The position numbers and the translations under genes are program-made. Under the pieces are notes generated by a model. It was given only the letters and a program-made list of their open reading frames with translations, made no database searches and was not told the origin of the DNA. This document shows, piece by piece, positions 9,821-19,687 of a DNA stretch of 64,000 bases. The stretch is taken from positions 1-64,000 of the forward strand of contig NZ_JAGGLT010000010.1 in assembly GCF_017874545.1 (NCBI RefSeq). The letters run 5' to 3'. Numbering within the stretch: position 1 is the stretch's first letter; each line of letters starts with the position of its first letter. This stretch comes from Thermoanaerobacterium butyriciformans. GTDB lineage: Bacteria; Bacillota; Thermoanaerobacteria; Thermoanaerobacterales; Thermoanaerobacteraceae.

Positions 9821-10870
9821 TTATGCAATGATTTCCTTATATCCTGCAGCTTTTTCAAGCCTATTCATAATAGCCAGTCCAATTTCATCGTAGCCAAATC
9901 CTTCCGCATAAACTACGTCAACACCTTTTTTGTCGAATTCTCTAAGGCACCCAAACAGATTTTTAGCTATCGTCTCAGGTCTTTCTCTGTCTCCAACTAA
10001 CAAAACTACCCCATTTCGATATTTTTCGTATGTTTGCTCTGTTGCCATTATACCAACTTTTTTACCATTATTCAATTGAAATTCTGTCAACTCTTGTATT
10101 TTTTTTATAACATCCCCTAGTTTTCCCTTGACTATATAAACCTCCGCATCAGGCGAATAGTGTTTATACTTCATGCCAGGAGCTTTTGGCCTTAGATCTT
10201 TTGCAGGTTTTTTATATACTATGGGGTCTACCTCAACATGACCTATAGCATTCATTATCATCTCTTTCGTTATTCCACCTGGCCTTAATATGATTGGAAT
10301 CTCTGCCGTCATATCTACAACAGTAGACTCCACACCAACATCGCAGCTTCCACCATCTATTATCATATCAACTCTACCATAAAGGTCATTTATAACATGT
10401 GAAGCATCAGTTGGGCTTGGTTTTCCAGACAGATTGGCACTTGGAGCCGATACTGGTATGCCAGCCCTTTTTATTAGCGTATGTGCTATGGTATTTGACG
10501 GCATTCTTATTGCTACAGTATCCATCCCAGCAGTATTTATTGGCGGAACTATATCAGATTTCTTAAATATCATAGTAAGGGGCCCTGGCCAAAACATCTC
10601 CATCATCTTTAAAGCATTGTCAGGTACATTTTTTGCGTATTTAAAAAGATCCTGAAACTCTGCAATATGCAAAATAAGTGGATTGTCTTGCGGTCTTCCC
10701 TTGGCGATAAAAATTTTTGCAACTGCATCTGGATTTAGCGAATTTGCTCCAATGCCGTAAACCGTCTCTGTAGGAAAAGCCACAAGGCCTCCACTTATAA
10801 GTATATTTGCAGCTTCGTCTATCAATCCTATATCAGGATTTTCCCTATCAAGCTTAACTACCTTTGTCAT
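9821..10870 (-). CDS. ywlC: L-threonylcarbamoyladenylate synthase (Sua5/YwlC type)
   Basis: This enzyme makes threonylcarbamoyl-AMP for the t6A37 modification of ANN-decoding tRNAs. Its 349 aa are the two-domain Sua5 form: a YrdC-like N-terminal domain (GGLVAFPTETVYGIGAN, KGRPQDNPL, VSAPSANLSGKPSPT, ILRPGGIT) and a C-terminal Sua5 domain after the APGMKYKHYSPDA linker. The gene overlaps no neighbour and lies 17 bp upstream of the ywlE-like gene. Confidence 0.95.
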   Translation of the reverse strand: MTKVVKLDRENPDIGLIDEAANILISGGLVAFPTETVYGIGANSLNPDAVAKIFIAKGRPQDNPLILHIAEFQDLFKYAKNVPDNALKMMEMFWPGPLTMIFKKSDIVPPINTAGMDTVAIRMPSNTIAHTLIKRAGIPVSAPSANLSGKPSPTDASHVINDLYGRVDMIIDGGSCDVGVESTVVDMTAEIPIILRPGGITKEMIMNAIGHVEVDPIVYKKPAKDLRPKAPGMKYKHYSPDAEVYIVKGKLGDVIKKIQELTEFQLNNGKKVGIMATEQTYEKYRNGVVLLVGDRERPETIAKNLFGCLREFDKKGVDVVYAEGFGYDEIGLAIMNRLEKAAGYKEIIA

Positions 10871-10893
10871 TTATCACAACCCTTTCAATCATT

Positions 10894-11613
10894 TCATAAA
10901 ACTCTAGTAATTATTATACCACTAATAATTCCTGCAATCATTCCAAAAACAGAAATCCTTCCTCTATATAAATCTCGCGATTCAGGTATCATTTCGCCAC
11001 ATGTTACATAAAGCATAGCCCCTCCTGCAATCCCTAAATTAAGGGCTATGAAAAAAGGAGACACTTCTCCCATGTAAACACCTGCAATAGTACCTAAGCC
11101 TGTCGGTATACCAGCTAAAATAGCATAAAGCATATTTTTAAAAGGCGTGACACCTCCAATAGATAAAGGTGTAGACATGGCAATCCCTTCAGGTATGTCA
11201 TGTAAGGCAATAACAAGTGCAATACTTAATCCAAATGAGCTGGATGACATGAATCCTGAACCAACAGCTAGCCCTTCTGGAAAATTGTGTATTGCAATGG
11301 CAAAACCCATGATTATTCCTTCTTTTAAATAGTTATTTCTCTTGCCCTTCTCCGGCAGGATATCTTCGAAAAATACAACAATCAACACTCCAGCTATAAG
11401 TCCCAGCATACCCACATTTAGCCCACCGATTTCAAATGCATGTGGAAGCAAATCAAAAGTTACCACAGATAGCATAATTCCACCTGCAAAGCCCAGTATC
11501 GTGCTTAAAAATCTATTTGTAGGTTTCCTGTAAAGATATGTAATTGCACCCCCAGTGCCTGTACCTATTATGCCGATAAAAAATCCCATCAACACAATAT
11601 AAAAATTATTCAC
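10894..11613 (-). CDS. ZIP-family divalent metal transporter
   Basis: This 239-aa membrane protein has about eight hydrophobic segments. The ZIP metal-site helices are HNFPEGLAVGSG and HDIPEGIAMSTP, with the conserved His-Asn-x-Pro-Glu-Gly and His-Asp-x-Pro-Glu-Gly motifs. The likely substrate is zinc or another divalent metal; the specific ion cannot be told. The start is GTG after GAGGTGATATT. A ~170-nt leader carrying two hairpins and a terminator precedes it, with a good promoter, which suggests control before translation. Confidence 0.9.
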   Translation of the reverse strand: MNNFYIVLMGFFIGIIGTGTGGAITYLYRKPTNRFLSTILGFAGGIMLSVVTFDLLPHAFEIGGLNVGMLGLIAGVLIVVFFEDILPEKGKRNNYLKEGIIMGFAIAIHNFPEGLAVGSGFMSSSSFGLSIALVIALHDIPEGIAMSTPLSIGGVTPFKNMLYAILAGIPTGLGTIAGVYMGEVSPFFIALNLGIAGGAMLYVTCGEMIPESRDLYRGRISVFGMIAGIISGIIITRVL

Positions 11614-11670
11614 AATATCACCTCATCTTTTAAAATTTATTCTGCAAATAAGAATAATATGATATGAGGC

Positions 11671-11740
11671 AAAATAAAATCTACCCGGATGGTAGGAGGT
11701 CCATCCGGGTAGAAAAGCGTCCTCAATGAGGACAGCTGGG
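11671..11740 (-). promoter_or_regulatory. structured leader with terminator upstream of the ZIP transporter
   Basis: On the minus strand a GTCCTCA / TGAGGAC hairpin (11719-11733, flanked by AGC/GCT) is followed by a strong 12-bp stem, CTACCCGGATGG / CCATCCGGGTAG (11681-11712), and then ATTTTATTTT. It lies inside the transcript that starts near 11,782 and about 45 nt before the ZIP ribosome site. A terminator in the 5' leader of a metal transporter suggests attenuation or a metal-sensing RNA. No known riboswitch class was recognised. Confidence 0.6.
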
Positions 11741-11788
11741 GGGCAATATTTATAATTTCATAATGTAAATCATTAAAGTGTTTTTATC

Positions 11789-11817
11789 ATTATAAATGAG
11801 AAACCAAAATGGGTCAA
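11789..11817 (-). promoter_or_regulatory. promoter of the ZIP transporter leader
   Basis: TTGACC, a 17-nt spacer and TATAAT on the minus strand make a near-consensus vegetative promoter. Transcription would start near 11,782, about 170 nt ahead of the ZIP start codon. Confidence 0.75.
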
Positions 11818-11932
11818 GTTAAAAAAGTTTAATAATTTAAAAAAATATATAAGTTATCTAAATAGCAGGATTGTACTATTTTTTATTCATTCTACATAAA
11901 AATATTTCAATTTAAAGTGGAAAATCAGCATA

Positions 11933-11958
11933 ATAAAAAAAGGCTTGTTTAAAGCCTT
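11933..11958 (-). terminator. prfA terminator
   Basis: The AAGGCTT / AAGCCTT stem is followed by TTTTTTATT on the minus strand, overlapping the prfA stop codon. Confidence 0.85.
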
Positions 11959-13018
11959 ACTGCATGCTTTCAAGCCTTTCTGCCTGATCTTCTGCCAAAA
12001 GTGCATCAATTATCTCATCCAAATCGCCATCCAACACCATCTGTAATTTATAAAGAGTAAGCCCAATCCTGTGGTCTGTAACTCTGCCTTGTGGAAAATT
12101 ATACGTTCTGATTCTTTCGCTTCTATCTCCTGTACCTACCTGCAGCTTTCTAGTCATAGAGATTTCTCTTTCTTTTTCTTCCCGCGCCATCTCATAAAGC
12201 TTAGCCCTCAATATCTTCATAGCCCTTTCCCTGTTTTGAAGCTGAGATCTTTCATCTTGACATGATATAACAATACCTGTTGGAATATGCGTAAGCCTCA
12301 CTGCTGAGTCAGTCGTATTGACACTTTGCCCGCCATGACCTCCTGACCTAAATACATCTATCTTTATGTCATTTGGGTTTATCTCTACATCTACATCTTC
12401 TACTTCCGGCAACACTGCAACAGTGGCCGTTGATGTGTGAATCCTTCCACCTGCTTCTGTAGTAGGAATCCTCTGTACGCGATGAACACCACTTTCAAAT
12501 TTAAGTCTGCTATATGCACCTTTACCAGCTATGCTAAATATGACTTCCTTAAATCCACCAAGCTCTGTCGCATTGGAGCTCATTATCTCGTACTTCCAAT
12601 GCTTTTTCTCAGCGTACATTGTGTACATTCTAAAAAGATCGTAGGCAAAAAGCGCAGCTTCTTCGCCACCAGCCCCTGCCCTTATTTCCATTATGACATC
12701 TTTTTCATCATTTGGATCTTTAGGAAGCAGCAAAAGCTTTATCTCATTTAACAACTTGTTCTCTTTCTCTTCAAGGCTCTTAAGCTCTTCCTGAGCCATA
12801 TCTTTAAGATCATCATCCATCTCAATTATCTCTTTTGTAGATTTTATATCATCTAATACTTTTTTATACTCACGGTATTTTTGCACAATCTCCTCAATAC
12901 TGGCATGCTCTTTTGCCATCTTTTTCCATTCGTCCATATCCTTCATGGCTTCCGGGTCGCTTAATTTCTGGCTAAGCTCTACGTATCTATTTTCAATTGT
13001 CTTAAGTTTATCTATCAT
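11957..13018 (-). CDS. prfA: peptide chain release factor 1
   Basis: RF1 reads UAA and UAG and releases the finished peptide. It has about 353 aa. The catalytic GGQ lies in [19 protein letters not shown], and its glutamine is the substrate of PrmC, encoded next downstream on this strand's operon order in reverse (prmC lies just upstream here). The RF1-type codon-recognition segment is around [11 protein letters not shown]. Two adjacent ATGs follow GAGGTGAG; the second has better spacing. The gene ends in a terminator. Confidence 0.95.
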   Translation of the reverse strand: MIDKLKTIENRYVELSQKLSDPEAMKDMDEWKKMAKEHASIEEIVQKYREYKKVLDDIKSTKEIIEMDDDLKDMAQEELKSLEEKENKLLNEIKLLLLPKDPNDEKDVIMEIRAGAGGEEAALFAYDLFRMYTMYAEKKHWKYEIMSSNATELGGFKEVIFSIAGKGAYSRLKFESGVHRVQRIPTTEAGGRIHTSTATVAVLPEVEDVDVEINPNDIKIDVFRSGGHGGQSVNTTDSAVRLTHIPTGIVISCQDERSQLQNRERAMKILRAKLYEMAREEKEREISMTRKLQVGTGDRSERIRTYNFPQGRVTDHRIGLTLYKLQMVLDGDLDEIIDALLAEDQAERLESMQ

Positions 13019-13078
13019 CATCTCACCTCAAATGCTGATTATACCATATTAATTTAATTTTTAAAAGTATCAAAGCAG

Positions 13079-13912
13079 TTACAACCGTTTTCCCAAAATT
13101 ACCCTATCGATTCCCTGCAAGTCCTTCACCACTTCAATATCGGAATAACCACCATCAACAAGAATATCTTTAACATCCCATGCTTGATCAAATCCCACTT
13201 CAAATGCTATAATGCCACCAAATTTTATATAATTTACTGAATCTTTCACAATCTTTCTGTAAAAGGCAAGCCCATCTTCGCCTCCATCAAGGGCAATTTT
13301 AGGCTCCCTTTTTACTTCCTCCTGCAATTCATTTATTTCATTACTTCTTATATAAGGGGGATTGGATACAATTAAATCAAATTTTATATCTTTTGGTATT
13401 GAAGAAAATAAATCGCTTTTTATAAATATAACTTTATCAGAAACGCCATTTTCGCAAGCATTTTCTTTTGCAACTTCTAAAGCCTCATCGCTAATATCCA
13501 CAGCATAGACTTTTACATCTTTGTACTTTGCTATGCTTACTGCAATGGCACCACTTCCTGTCCCTATATCTAAAACAACATCTCCACTTTTAAGTCTCTT
13601 TAAGACTTCCTCAACAAGAATTTCCGTGTCATTGCGCGGTATCAAAACTGAAGGGCTTACATTAAATATAAGCCCCATAAAGTGCTTTTCTCCCACTATA
13701 TACTGATAAGGCATGCCACTTTTTCTCAAATCTAAAAATTCCATGTACTTATTAAAACTATCATCTGTTATTTCCTTATCCCTGTTTATCAGTAAATATT
13801 CCTTACTAACTTCTAATGTAAACGATAAAAGTCCTTCCGCCTCCAACCGCGGCTCTGACACATGGACCTTTAAATATTTTGTGCCAAAATTTACTGCATC
13901 AAATATCTTCAA
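13079..13912 (-). CDS. prmC: release factor glutamine methyltransferase
   Basis: PrmC methylates the GGQ glutamine of RF1 and RF2 using SAM. Motif I is VLDIGTGSGAIAVSIA, and the NPPY catalytic motif lies in LIVSNPPYIRSNE. The N-terminal helical domain binds the factor. The start is TTG with GGGAGG 8 nt upstream, giving about 277 aa; this overlaps the end of the DUF1385 gene by 14 nt, so translation is probably coupled. prfA follows 60 bp downstream, the usual partner order. Confidence 0.93.
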   Translation of the reverse strand: MKIFDAVNFGTKYLKVHVSEPRLEAEGLLSFTLEVSKEYLLINRDKEITDDSFNKYMEFLDLRKSGMPYQYIVGEKHFMGLIFNVSPSVLIPRNDTEILVEEVLKRLKSGDVVLDIGTGSGAIAVSIAKYKDVKVYAVDISDEALEVAKENACENGVSDKVIFIKSDLFSSIPKDIKFDLIVSNPPYIRSNEINELQEEVKREPKIALDGGEDGLAFYRKIVKDSVNYIKFGGIIAFEVGFDQAWDVKDILVDGGYSDIEVVKDLQGIDRVILGKRL

Positions 13913-14825
13913 AAGCTTTTCCTCCCTCATCTTCAAGGACGCTTTTTAAAGATGCAATTGCAACCTCCAACTGGCTGTCATCAGGCTCTTTCGTCGTAAG
14001 TTTCTGGAGAAGCAAGCCTGGATATACTAATGCTGCAATAATTTTATTGTCGCTGCGTCCTGCTATTTTTATAACTTCATATGATATGCCAGCAACGACA
14101 GGTAGTAATAGTATTCTAGATATTATCCTTATATAAAGTGTAGGCCATCTCAAAAATGAAAATACGATAATTGAAACTATCATAACTATAAACAAAAAAT
14201 TAGTGCCACATCTGGGATGAAGTGTCGTATACTTTCTAGCATTTTCAACAGTAAGTTCCTCTTCGTGCTCAAAACAATGTATCGTCTTGTGCTCTGCGCC
14301 ATGGTATTCAAAAACCCTTCTTATGTCTTCCATACGAGATATCAGCACGAGATATGCAATAAATATGGCAACTCTCAATACACCTTCTAATAAATTTATC
14401 AAAAACGTATTTTCAGTATACCGTTTTAAAAAACCTGCCACATATGTTGGACCAATAAAAAATATGATTACAGATATGGCCAGCGACAAAGCCACAGAAA
14501 AATACATGATTACGTCATCAAGTTTATCGCCAAAAACCCTTTTTAAAAAAAGTTCAAACTTAGATGGCTCTTCTTCACTTTCACCTTCTACTAGTTCTGC
14601 AGAATAAGTTAATGTTTTAATTCCTATAATTAAAGAATCTATAAGTGCTACAGTACCTCTTATAAACGGTACAGATAAAATCTTGTACCTCTTTGTCAAA
14701 GGCTTTGTCATGTCTTTTTTTACAATTATGTCATTTCCACATCTTACGGCCGTCGCAATACTATTATGTCCTCTCATCATCACGCCTTCTATTACTGCTT
14801 GACCGCCTATATCAGTTTTTTTCAT
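13899..14825 (-). CDS. DUF1385 membrane protein (YqhQ-like)
   Basis: This is a 308-aa integral membrane protein. The N terminus DIGGQAVIEGVMMRG and the central EYHGAEHKTIHCFEHEE plus HPRCGTNFLF are the hallmarks of DUF1385. There are about five hydrophobic segments. The function is unknown; it is commonly found next to prmC-prfA and tdk in clostridia, as here. It follows tdk by 24 bp and overlaps prmC. Confidence 0.9.
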   Translation of the reverse strand: MKKTDIGGQAVIEGVMMRGHNSIATAVRCGNDIIVKKDMTKPLTKRYKILSVPFIRGTVALIDSLIIGIKTLTYSAELVEGESEEEPSKFELFLKRVFGDKLDDVIMYFSVALSLAISVIIFFIGPTYVAGFLKRYTENTFLINLLEGVLRVAIFIAYLVLISRMEDIRRVFEYHGAEHKTIHCFEHEEELTVENARKYTTLHPRCGTNFLFIVMIVSIIVFSFLRWPTLYIRIISRILLLPVVAGISYEVIKIAGRSDNKIIAALVYPGLLLQKLTTKEPDDSQLEVAIASLKSVLEDEGGKAFEDI

Positions 14826-14849
14826 CCCTACACCTCCTTAAAAATCTGC

Positions 14850-15428
14850 TTAAGTTCGAGGAACTTCATGGCACTTTCTGCACCTTGCTTCGTATGATTC
14901 CTTTGCTCCAACCATTATTATGGGATCATCGTAATTGGCAGGCTTACCATTTATAAGCCTTTGTGTACGGGTAGCTGGATTGCCACACTTCATGCATATT
15001 GCGGTAAGCTTGTCAACGAATTCTGCAATAGCCATCAATTCCGGTGTTGGTCCAAAAGGCTCACCTCTAAAATCCATGTCAAGCCCCGCACAGATTACCC
15101 TTTTGCCGCTGTCTGCTATTTCCTTTACAATGTCAACTATCTCGTAATCTAAAAATTGAACTTCATCTATCGCAAATACATCCGTATCTTCTTCAGCATA
15201 AGTCAATATCTCAGATGCTTTTACAATGGATATAGCATGCATATTATCGCCATTATGCGAAACAACTTTATCTATGGAATATCTGTCATCTATGGCAGGT
15301 TTAAAGACTTGGACTTTTTGTTTAGCAATCTTAGCTCTTTTTATCCTTCGAATCAGTTCTTCACTTTTTCCACTGAACATCGGACCTGTAACAACCTCTA
15401 TATATCCATGGTCTTTAGGACCGTACAT
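14850..15428 (-). CDS. tdk: thymidine kinase
   Basis: This enzyme phosphorylates thymidine to dTMP in salvage. It shows Walker [17 protein letters not shown], Walker B-like [11 protein letters not shown], lasso and zinc cysteines CMKCG and CRKCH, and RTQRLI. About 192 aa. I chose the ATG preceded by AGAGGTGGATTATA; a longer frame exists upstream but lacks a site. It sits downstream of rpmE's terminator and heads the tdk-yqhQ-prmC-prfA unit. Confidence 0.95.
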   Translation of the reverse strand: MYGPKDHGYIEVVTGPMFSGKSEELIRRIKRAKIAKQKVQVFKPAIDDRYSIDKVVSHNGDNMHAISIVKASEILTYAEEDTDVFAIDEVQFLDYEIVDIVKEIADSGKRVICAGLDMDFRGEPFGPTPELMAIAEFVDKLTAICMKCGNPATRTQRLINGKPANYDDPIIMVGAKESYEARCRKCHEVPRT

Positions 15429-15485
15429 TATAATCCACCTCTTAGATAAATAGTTTAAAACAACAAAAAAGTGCGTTCCATACAA

Positions 15486-15512
15486 TAAAAGGTTAGAGCA
15501 ACAACTCTAACC
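15486..15512 (-). terminator. rpmE terminator
   Basis: The minus-strand stem GGTTAGAG / CTCTAACC with a TTGTTG loop is followed by TTTTATTG, just after the rpmE stop. Confidence 0.85.
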
Positions 15513-15518
15513 AGTTTG

Positions 15519-15728
15519 TTATTTTGCATCCAGATTGTATTTTTTCTTAAATCTTTCCACTCTGCCACCTGTATCAACTAACTTTTGCTGTCCAGTAAAA
15601 AGTGGATGGCACTTTGAGCATATTTCAACTCTAAGTTCTTTCTTTGTAGAACCTGTCACAAATGTATTTCCACATGCACACCTTACAACTGCATCATGAT
15701 AATAAGTTGGATGTATTCCTTCTTTCAT
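15519..15728 (-). CDS. rpmE: 50S ribosomal protein L31 (zinc-binding form)
   Basis: This 69-aa L31 keeps the zinc cysteines (CAC near residue 17 and CSKC near residue 37), so it is the zinc-replete paralogue type. [10 protein letters not shown] at the start and [20 protein letters not shown] are diagnostic. The start is the ATG after AAAGAGGTGAAGGCG. It follows rho by about 63 bp, the conserved rho-rpmE order. Confidence 0.96.
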   Translation of the reverse strand: MKEGIHPTYYHDAVVRCACGNTFVTGSTKKELRVEICSKCHPLFTGQQKLVDTGGRVERFKKKYNLDAK

Positions 15729-15791
15729 CGCCTTCACCTCTTTCAAACCGAAATTGCACTTAAATGATTATAACATACATAATATATAATA

Positions 15792-17693
15792 TCAAGATTT
15801 ATAAAGTTGGGATCTTATGGCCTCTATAAACTCTGCATTTGTCCTTGTCCTCATAAGCCTATCTATCAATACCTCAGTCACTTCATTAGGTGCTATACTG
15901 CTCATGGCTTTCCTTATCATCCACATTGCTTCCAGCTCTTTCTGTGAAAGTAGCAGCTCTTCTTTTCTTGTGCCTGATTTGTATATATCAATTGCAGGGA
16001 ATATACGCCTTTCCTGTAATTTTCTATCAAGATGAAGCTCCATATTGCCTGTCCCTTTAAACTCTTCAAATATGACATCATCCATGCGGCTTCCTGTCTC
16101 AATAAGTGCAGTTGCAAGAATAGTCAAACTTCCACCCTCCTCAATATTTCTGGCGGCACCAAAAAATCTCTTAGGTGGGTGAAGTGCTGACGGATCAAGA
16201 CCACCAGACAGAGTCCTTCCAGATGGTGGTGTAACAAGATTGTATGCCCTTGCAAGCCTTGTTATGCTGTCCATGAGAATGACAACATCTTTGCCGTATT
16301 CTACCAGTCTTTTTGCATATTCCAACACCATCTCTGCCACTTTTGTATGATGCTCTGGAAGTTCATCAAAAGTAGAGTAAACAACTTCACCTTTTATAGA
16401 TCTTTTCATGTCTGTAACTTCTTCTGGTCTTTCATCAATTAGAAGTACAATCAAATGAACTTCAGGATGATTTATAGATATGCTATTGGCTATTTTCTTC
16501 AATAGAGTTGTCTTTCCGGCCTTTGGCGGAGCAACTATCATTCCCCTTTGACCTTTCCCAATAGGCGCAATAATATCCACAAGCCTCATGGCAAGTTCTG
16601 TTGGAATCGTTTCAAGTCTTAATTTTTCATCCGGGAAAATAGGTGTAAGCTCGTCGAATGGGATTCTCTTCTTTGCAAGATCTGGACTCTCACCATTTAT
16701 CGACTCCACATATAGAATTGCAGAATACTTTTCCCCTTCTCTTGGAATCCTTGTAATTCCTTTTACTTTATCACCGACTTTAAGCCCAAAACGCCTAATC
16801 TGTGATTGTGATATATAAATATCTTTATTGCCCTGTATAAAATTCTCAACTCTTAAAAATCCATATCCATCAGGCATTATATCAAGGACGCCTTCAGCCA
16901 CCACGTCTCCCTGCGTCTCTATAAGTTCTTTTAAAGGCTCAGATACATCGCTTATAAGAGGGAGGCCTTCTTTTATAAATATGCTGTGGCCTTTTTTTGT
17001 CTCTTTTTCTTTATCTTCAACCTCTTTTTCCTCTTGTACGTCTTCTTCTACTAAATCTTCAGCCACATTTTCTTCATCTTCAACGGCTTCATTTTCATGC
17101 TTAACCTTTATCGCCTCATCAATGTCCTCTTTCGCTTCCTGAACAGTTTCTGTAATATTTTCTTTACTTCTCAATCGCATCTTTAGTTTTCTTCTAAGCT
17201 CTTCATAATCTGCATCCGACTTTTCCAGTTCTTCAACAGGTATGCTTATCTTTCCAATGGTCTTTTTCTCTTTCTTTTTTTCTTCTAAATCACTTTTTTC
17301 ATTCGCTTCATTTGTATCTTCTGAAGCGCCTTTGCTTTCTTCTTCTAAGGTATTGTCACTTTTTGCCTCAGTAACACTTATCAGATTTTCTTCACCATTT
17401 TCATCGCTTTCATTATCTGATACTTCGGATTCAATCGCTTTTTCAGCAACTCTTAAACTTGATGATTCACCTTTTTCATCTTTAAGTTTTTCATCAGCCA
17501 CTTCATCTAAGTGCAACTCTTCGGCTTCATTTTCTTTATCAATTTTTTCAACAAGCTCAATCTGTTTTGACTTTTCTACAATAAGCTCCTTTAACTGTTG
17601 CTTTCTGTACTTAGTAATACTTTTTATCCCGTATCTTTTTGCAATCTCCCTAAGCTCCGCAAGGGATTTCCCTTCTAAATCATTAAAATCCAA
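15792..17693 (-). CDS. rho: transcription termination factor Rho with long acidic insertion
   Basis: This is a hexameric RNA-dependent ATPase that terminates transcription. The order is a Rho_N/SAP-like helical domain (residues ~1-45), a ~190-residue stretch rich in Glu, Lys, Asp and Ser, the cold-shock-like RNA-binding domain (from about [18 protein letters not shown]), then the ATPase with [13 protein letters not shown] (Walker A), [14 protein letters not shown] and [21 protein letters not shown]. At 633 aa it is about 200 longer than most Rho proteins because of the acidic linker. The start is TTG with AGGAGG 9 nt upstream. Confidence 0.95.
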   Translation of the reverse strand: MDFNDLEGKSLAELREIAKRYGIKSITKYRKQQLKELIVEKSKQIELVEKIDKENEAEELHLDEVADEKLKDEKGESSSLRVAEKAIESEVSDNESDENGEENLISVTEAKSDNTLEEESKGASEDTNEANEKSDLEEKKKEKKTIGKISIPVEELEKSDADYEELRRKLKMRLRSKENITETVQEAKEDIDEAIKVKHENEAVEDEENVAEDLVEEDVQEEKEVEDKEKETKKGHSIFIKEGLPLISDVSEPLKELIETQGDVVAEGVLDIMPDGYGFLRVENFIQGNKDIYISQSQIRRFGLKVGDKVKGITRIPREGEKYSAILYVESINGESPDLAKKRIPFDELTPIFPDEKLRLETIPTELAMRLVDIIAPIGKGQRGMIVAPPKAGKTTLLKKIANSISINHPEVHLIVLLIDERPEEVTDMKRSIKGEVVYSTFDELPEHHTKVAEMVLEYAKRLVEYGKDVVILMDSITRLARAYNLVTPPSGRTLSGGLDPSALHPPKRFFGAARNIEEGGSLTILATALIETGSRMDDVIFEEFKGTGNMELHLDRKLQERRIFPAIDIYKSGTRKEELLLSQKELEAMWMIRKAMSSIAPNEVTEVLIDRLMRTRTNAEFIEAIRSQLYKS

Positions 17694-18008
17694 AAAAAGG
17701 CACCTCCTGAACGTAATAATTATTTATTTTTAAAATGGGATTTTATTAAAAAATTTATAAACCAATATTTTTAATAAAAAGAATTTGTTTAAGATTGGTC
17801 TTAGAATACACGGTTTTTTAATATTTGTAAATAATCAATGATGTATTCCTGAGCCCATGAAACGTTATACACTATTTATATTTTATTATACCTTTTAAAA
17901 AAGTCAAGTAACATAGTGTAATTTTAATAATTTTTTAACATCCTGTTAATATTATCGACACATTTAATAAAAATATTCAGCATTTGTGATTTTTTTCTTA
18001 AATTATAT
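17694..18008 (-). other. rho upstream region, nothing definite
   Basis: This AT-rich stretch carries no gene. GAATACA and TGTATTC (about 45 nt apart, near 17,810-17,855) could pair in the rho leader. A TATAAT lies near 17,890 but with no well-spaced -35 box. Autogenous control of rho leaders is known in other bacteria; nothing here proves it. Confidence 0.4.
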
Positions 18009-18038
18009 AAAAAAAAGTCAGAGGAAAAATCCCCTGAC
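18009..18038 (-). terminator. terminator after the transaldolase-like gene
   Basis: The minus-strand stem GTCAGGGG / CCTCTGAC (one wobble pair) is followed by TTTTTTTT, 6 nt past the stop. Confidence 0.88.
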
Positions 18039-18044
18039 TCACCT

Positions 18045-18692
18045 TTATTTCTTTGGAACTGTCTCCCAATCCTTTAAGAATCTCTCAATGCCTATATCTG
18101 TCAATGGATGTTTTATCATCTGCATGATTACCTTATATGGAACTGTTGCAATATGTGCTCCTACTTTTGCCGCTTCTAAGACATGCATTGGGTGTCTTAT
18201 GCTTGCAGCGATTACCTCTGTTTCAATTCCATATATATCAAAAATTTGTACTATATCTGATACAAGTTGCAAGCCATCAGTTGAGATGTCGTCAAGTCTT
18301 CCAACAAACGGGCTGACGTATGTAGCTCCGGCTCTTGCTGCTAAAAGTGCCTGAGTTGCCGAGAATATAAGTGTCACATTTGTCTTTACGCCTTTTTCTG
18401 TAAGTATCTTAACAGCTTTTAGTCCTTCTGCTGTCATAGGTATCTTTATTACGATATTCTTGTGTATTTTGGCAAGCTCTAATGCTTCCTTTACCATTCC
18501 GTCATGATCTTCCGACACAACCTCTGCGCTTATAGGACCATCTACAATTGTCGTGATTTCTTTCACAACTTCTATGAAGTCTCTGCCTTCCTTTGCTATG
18601 AGGGAAGGATTAGTTGTAACGCCACATATAACCCCAAGCTCATTTGCCTCTCTTATCTCATCGACATTGGCAGTGTCAATAAAAAACTTCAT
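18045..18692 (-). CDS. transaldolase of the small FSA/TalC family
   Basis: This 215-aa class I aldolase either transfers dihydroxyacetone units (transaldolase) or cleaves fructose 6-phosphate. [29 protein letters not shown] and [11 protein letters not shown] with the Schiff-base lysine near position 83 are typical. The start is ATG after GGAGGAGATGTGCAAT; the longer frame has no support. It lies right behind fba, the Bacillus fba-tal (ywjH) order. Sequence alone does not separate transaldolase from F6P aldolase. Confidence 0.9.
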   Translation of the reverse strand: MKFFIDTANVDEIREANELGVICGVTTNPSLIAKEGRDFIEVVKEITTIVDGPISAEVVSEDHDGMVKEALELAKIHKNIVIKIPMTAEGLKAVKILTEKGVKTNVTLIFSATQALLAARAGATYVSPFVGRLDDISTDGLQLVSDIVQIFDIYGIETEVIAASIRHPMHVLEAAKVGAHIATVPYKVIMQMIKHPLTDIGIERFLKDWETVPKK

Positions 18693-18759
18693 ATTGCACA
18701 TCTCCTCCATCACATATTCATCCCATAGGGGCGAAAACCGTCCCTTATGCATCTAAAAC

Positions 18760-19611
18760 TTAAGCTCTTCCTTCTGAGCCAAACATCCTCATCTTATTCT
18801 TAACAACTTCTTTCATCGCTTCTTTACATGGACCTAAAATCTTTCTTGGATCGTAGACTTCTCCATCTTCTTTTAAAAGTTCTCTCAACCTTGCAGCAAA
18901 AGCTTGTCTCAAATCAGTATCTATGTTGATTTTATTTACGCCTAAACTTACAGCCTTCCTTATGTCAGCTTCTGGAACTCCTGATGCACCATGAAGTACA
19001 ATAGGCATCTTTAACATCTCTTTTATCTTTTTAAGCCTGTCAAAGTCAAGCTTAGGCTCCCCTTTGTATGGGCCATGAGCTGTACCGATAGATATTGCCA
19101 GGTAGTCAACACCCGTCTCTTTCGCAAATCTGTACGCTTCATCTGGATCCGTCATAGATGCTTCCCTTTCATCAACAGTTACGTTGTCTTCTGTACCGCC
19201 AATCTTACCTATCTCAGCCTCTACAGAAACACCCATGCCATGAGCTATCGTTACAACGTTTTTTGTCACTTCTATATTTTTCTCAAGGGGTAACTTAGAT
19301 GCATCCATCATGACTGAAGTCCAGCCATTTCTCAAGCACTTCATGACGTTGTTAAAATCTGTACCATGATCTAAATGTAATGCGATGGGAACTGATGCTT
19401 TAGTTGCCAGTGTTCTTACGATTGCAGAAATTGTCTCTATGCCAGCATATTTTAAACCGCCTTCACTAACCTGAATTATGGCAGGAGATTTCATCTCTTC
19501 TGCAGCCTCTACAATGGCTTGGGTTATTTCAAGATTACTAGTATTAAAAGCACCTACTGCATAGCCTTCTTCATTGGCCTTTTTTAATAATTCTATACCT
19601 GTTACTAACAT
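18760..19611 (-). CDS. fba: class II fructose-1,6-bisphosphate aldolase
   Basis: This zinc aldolase splits FBP to DHAP and GAP. It shows AVGAFNTSNLE at the N terminus, the zinc histidines in ALHLDHGTDF, EAEIGKIGGTEDN, and GASGVPEADIRKAV, with INIDTDLR near the C terminus. It has 283 aa; the second of two adjacent ATGs after GGAGGTGTT has better spacing. It lies between the Spo0F-like gene and transaldolase, as in Bacillus. Confidence 0.95.
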   Translation of the reverse strand: MLVTGIELLKKANEEGYAVGAFNTSNLEITQAIVEAAEEMKSPAIIQVSEGGLKYAGIETISAIVRTLATKASVPIALHLDHGTDFNNVMKCLRNGWTSVMMDASKLPLEKNIEVTKNVVTIAHGMGVSVEAEIGKIGGTEDNVTVDEREASMTDPDEAYRFAKETGVDYLAISIGTAHGPYKGEPKLDFDRLKKIKEMLKMPIVLHGASGVPEADIRKAVSLGVNKINIDTDLRQAFAARLRELLKEDGEVYDPRKILGPCKEAMKEVVKNKMRMFGSEGRA

Positions 19612-19658
19612 CATAACACCTCCTTAATATATTTTAACCAAATAACGTATATAAATCA

Positions 19659-19687
19659 AGAAAAAAAGGTACTATAAAGTACCTTTA
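19659..19687 (-). terminator. terminator after the Spo0F-like gene
   Basis: The minus-strand stem AAAGGTACT / AGTACCTTT is followed by TTTTT and begins at the stop codon. Confidence 0.88.

Noticed and set aside
17880-17920. A TTGACT...TATAAT promoter for rho
   Set aside because: The spacing is only about 10-11 nt, too short for a working promoter.
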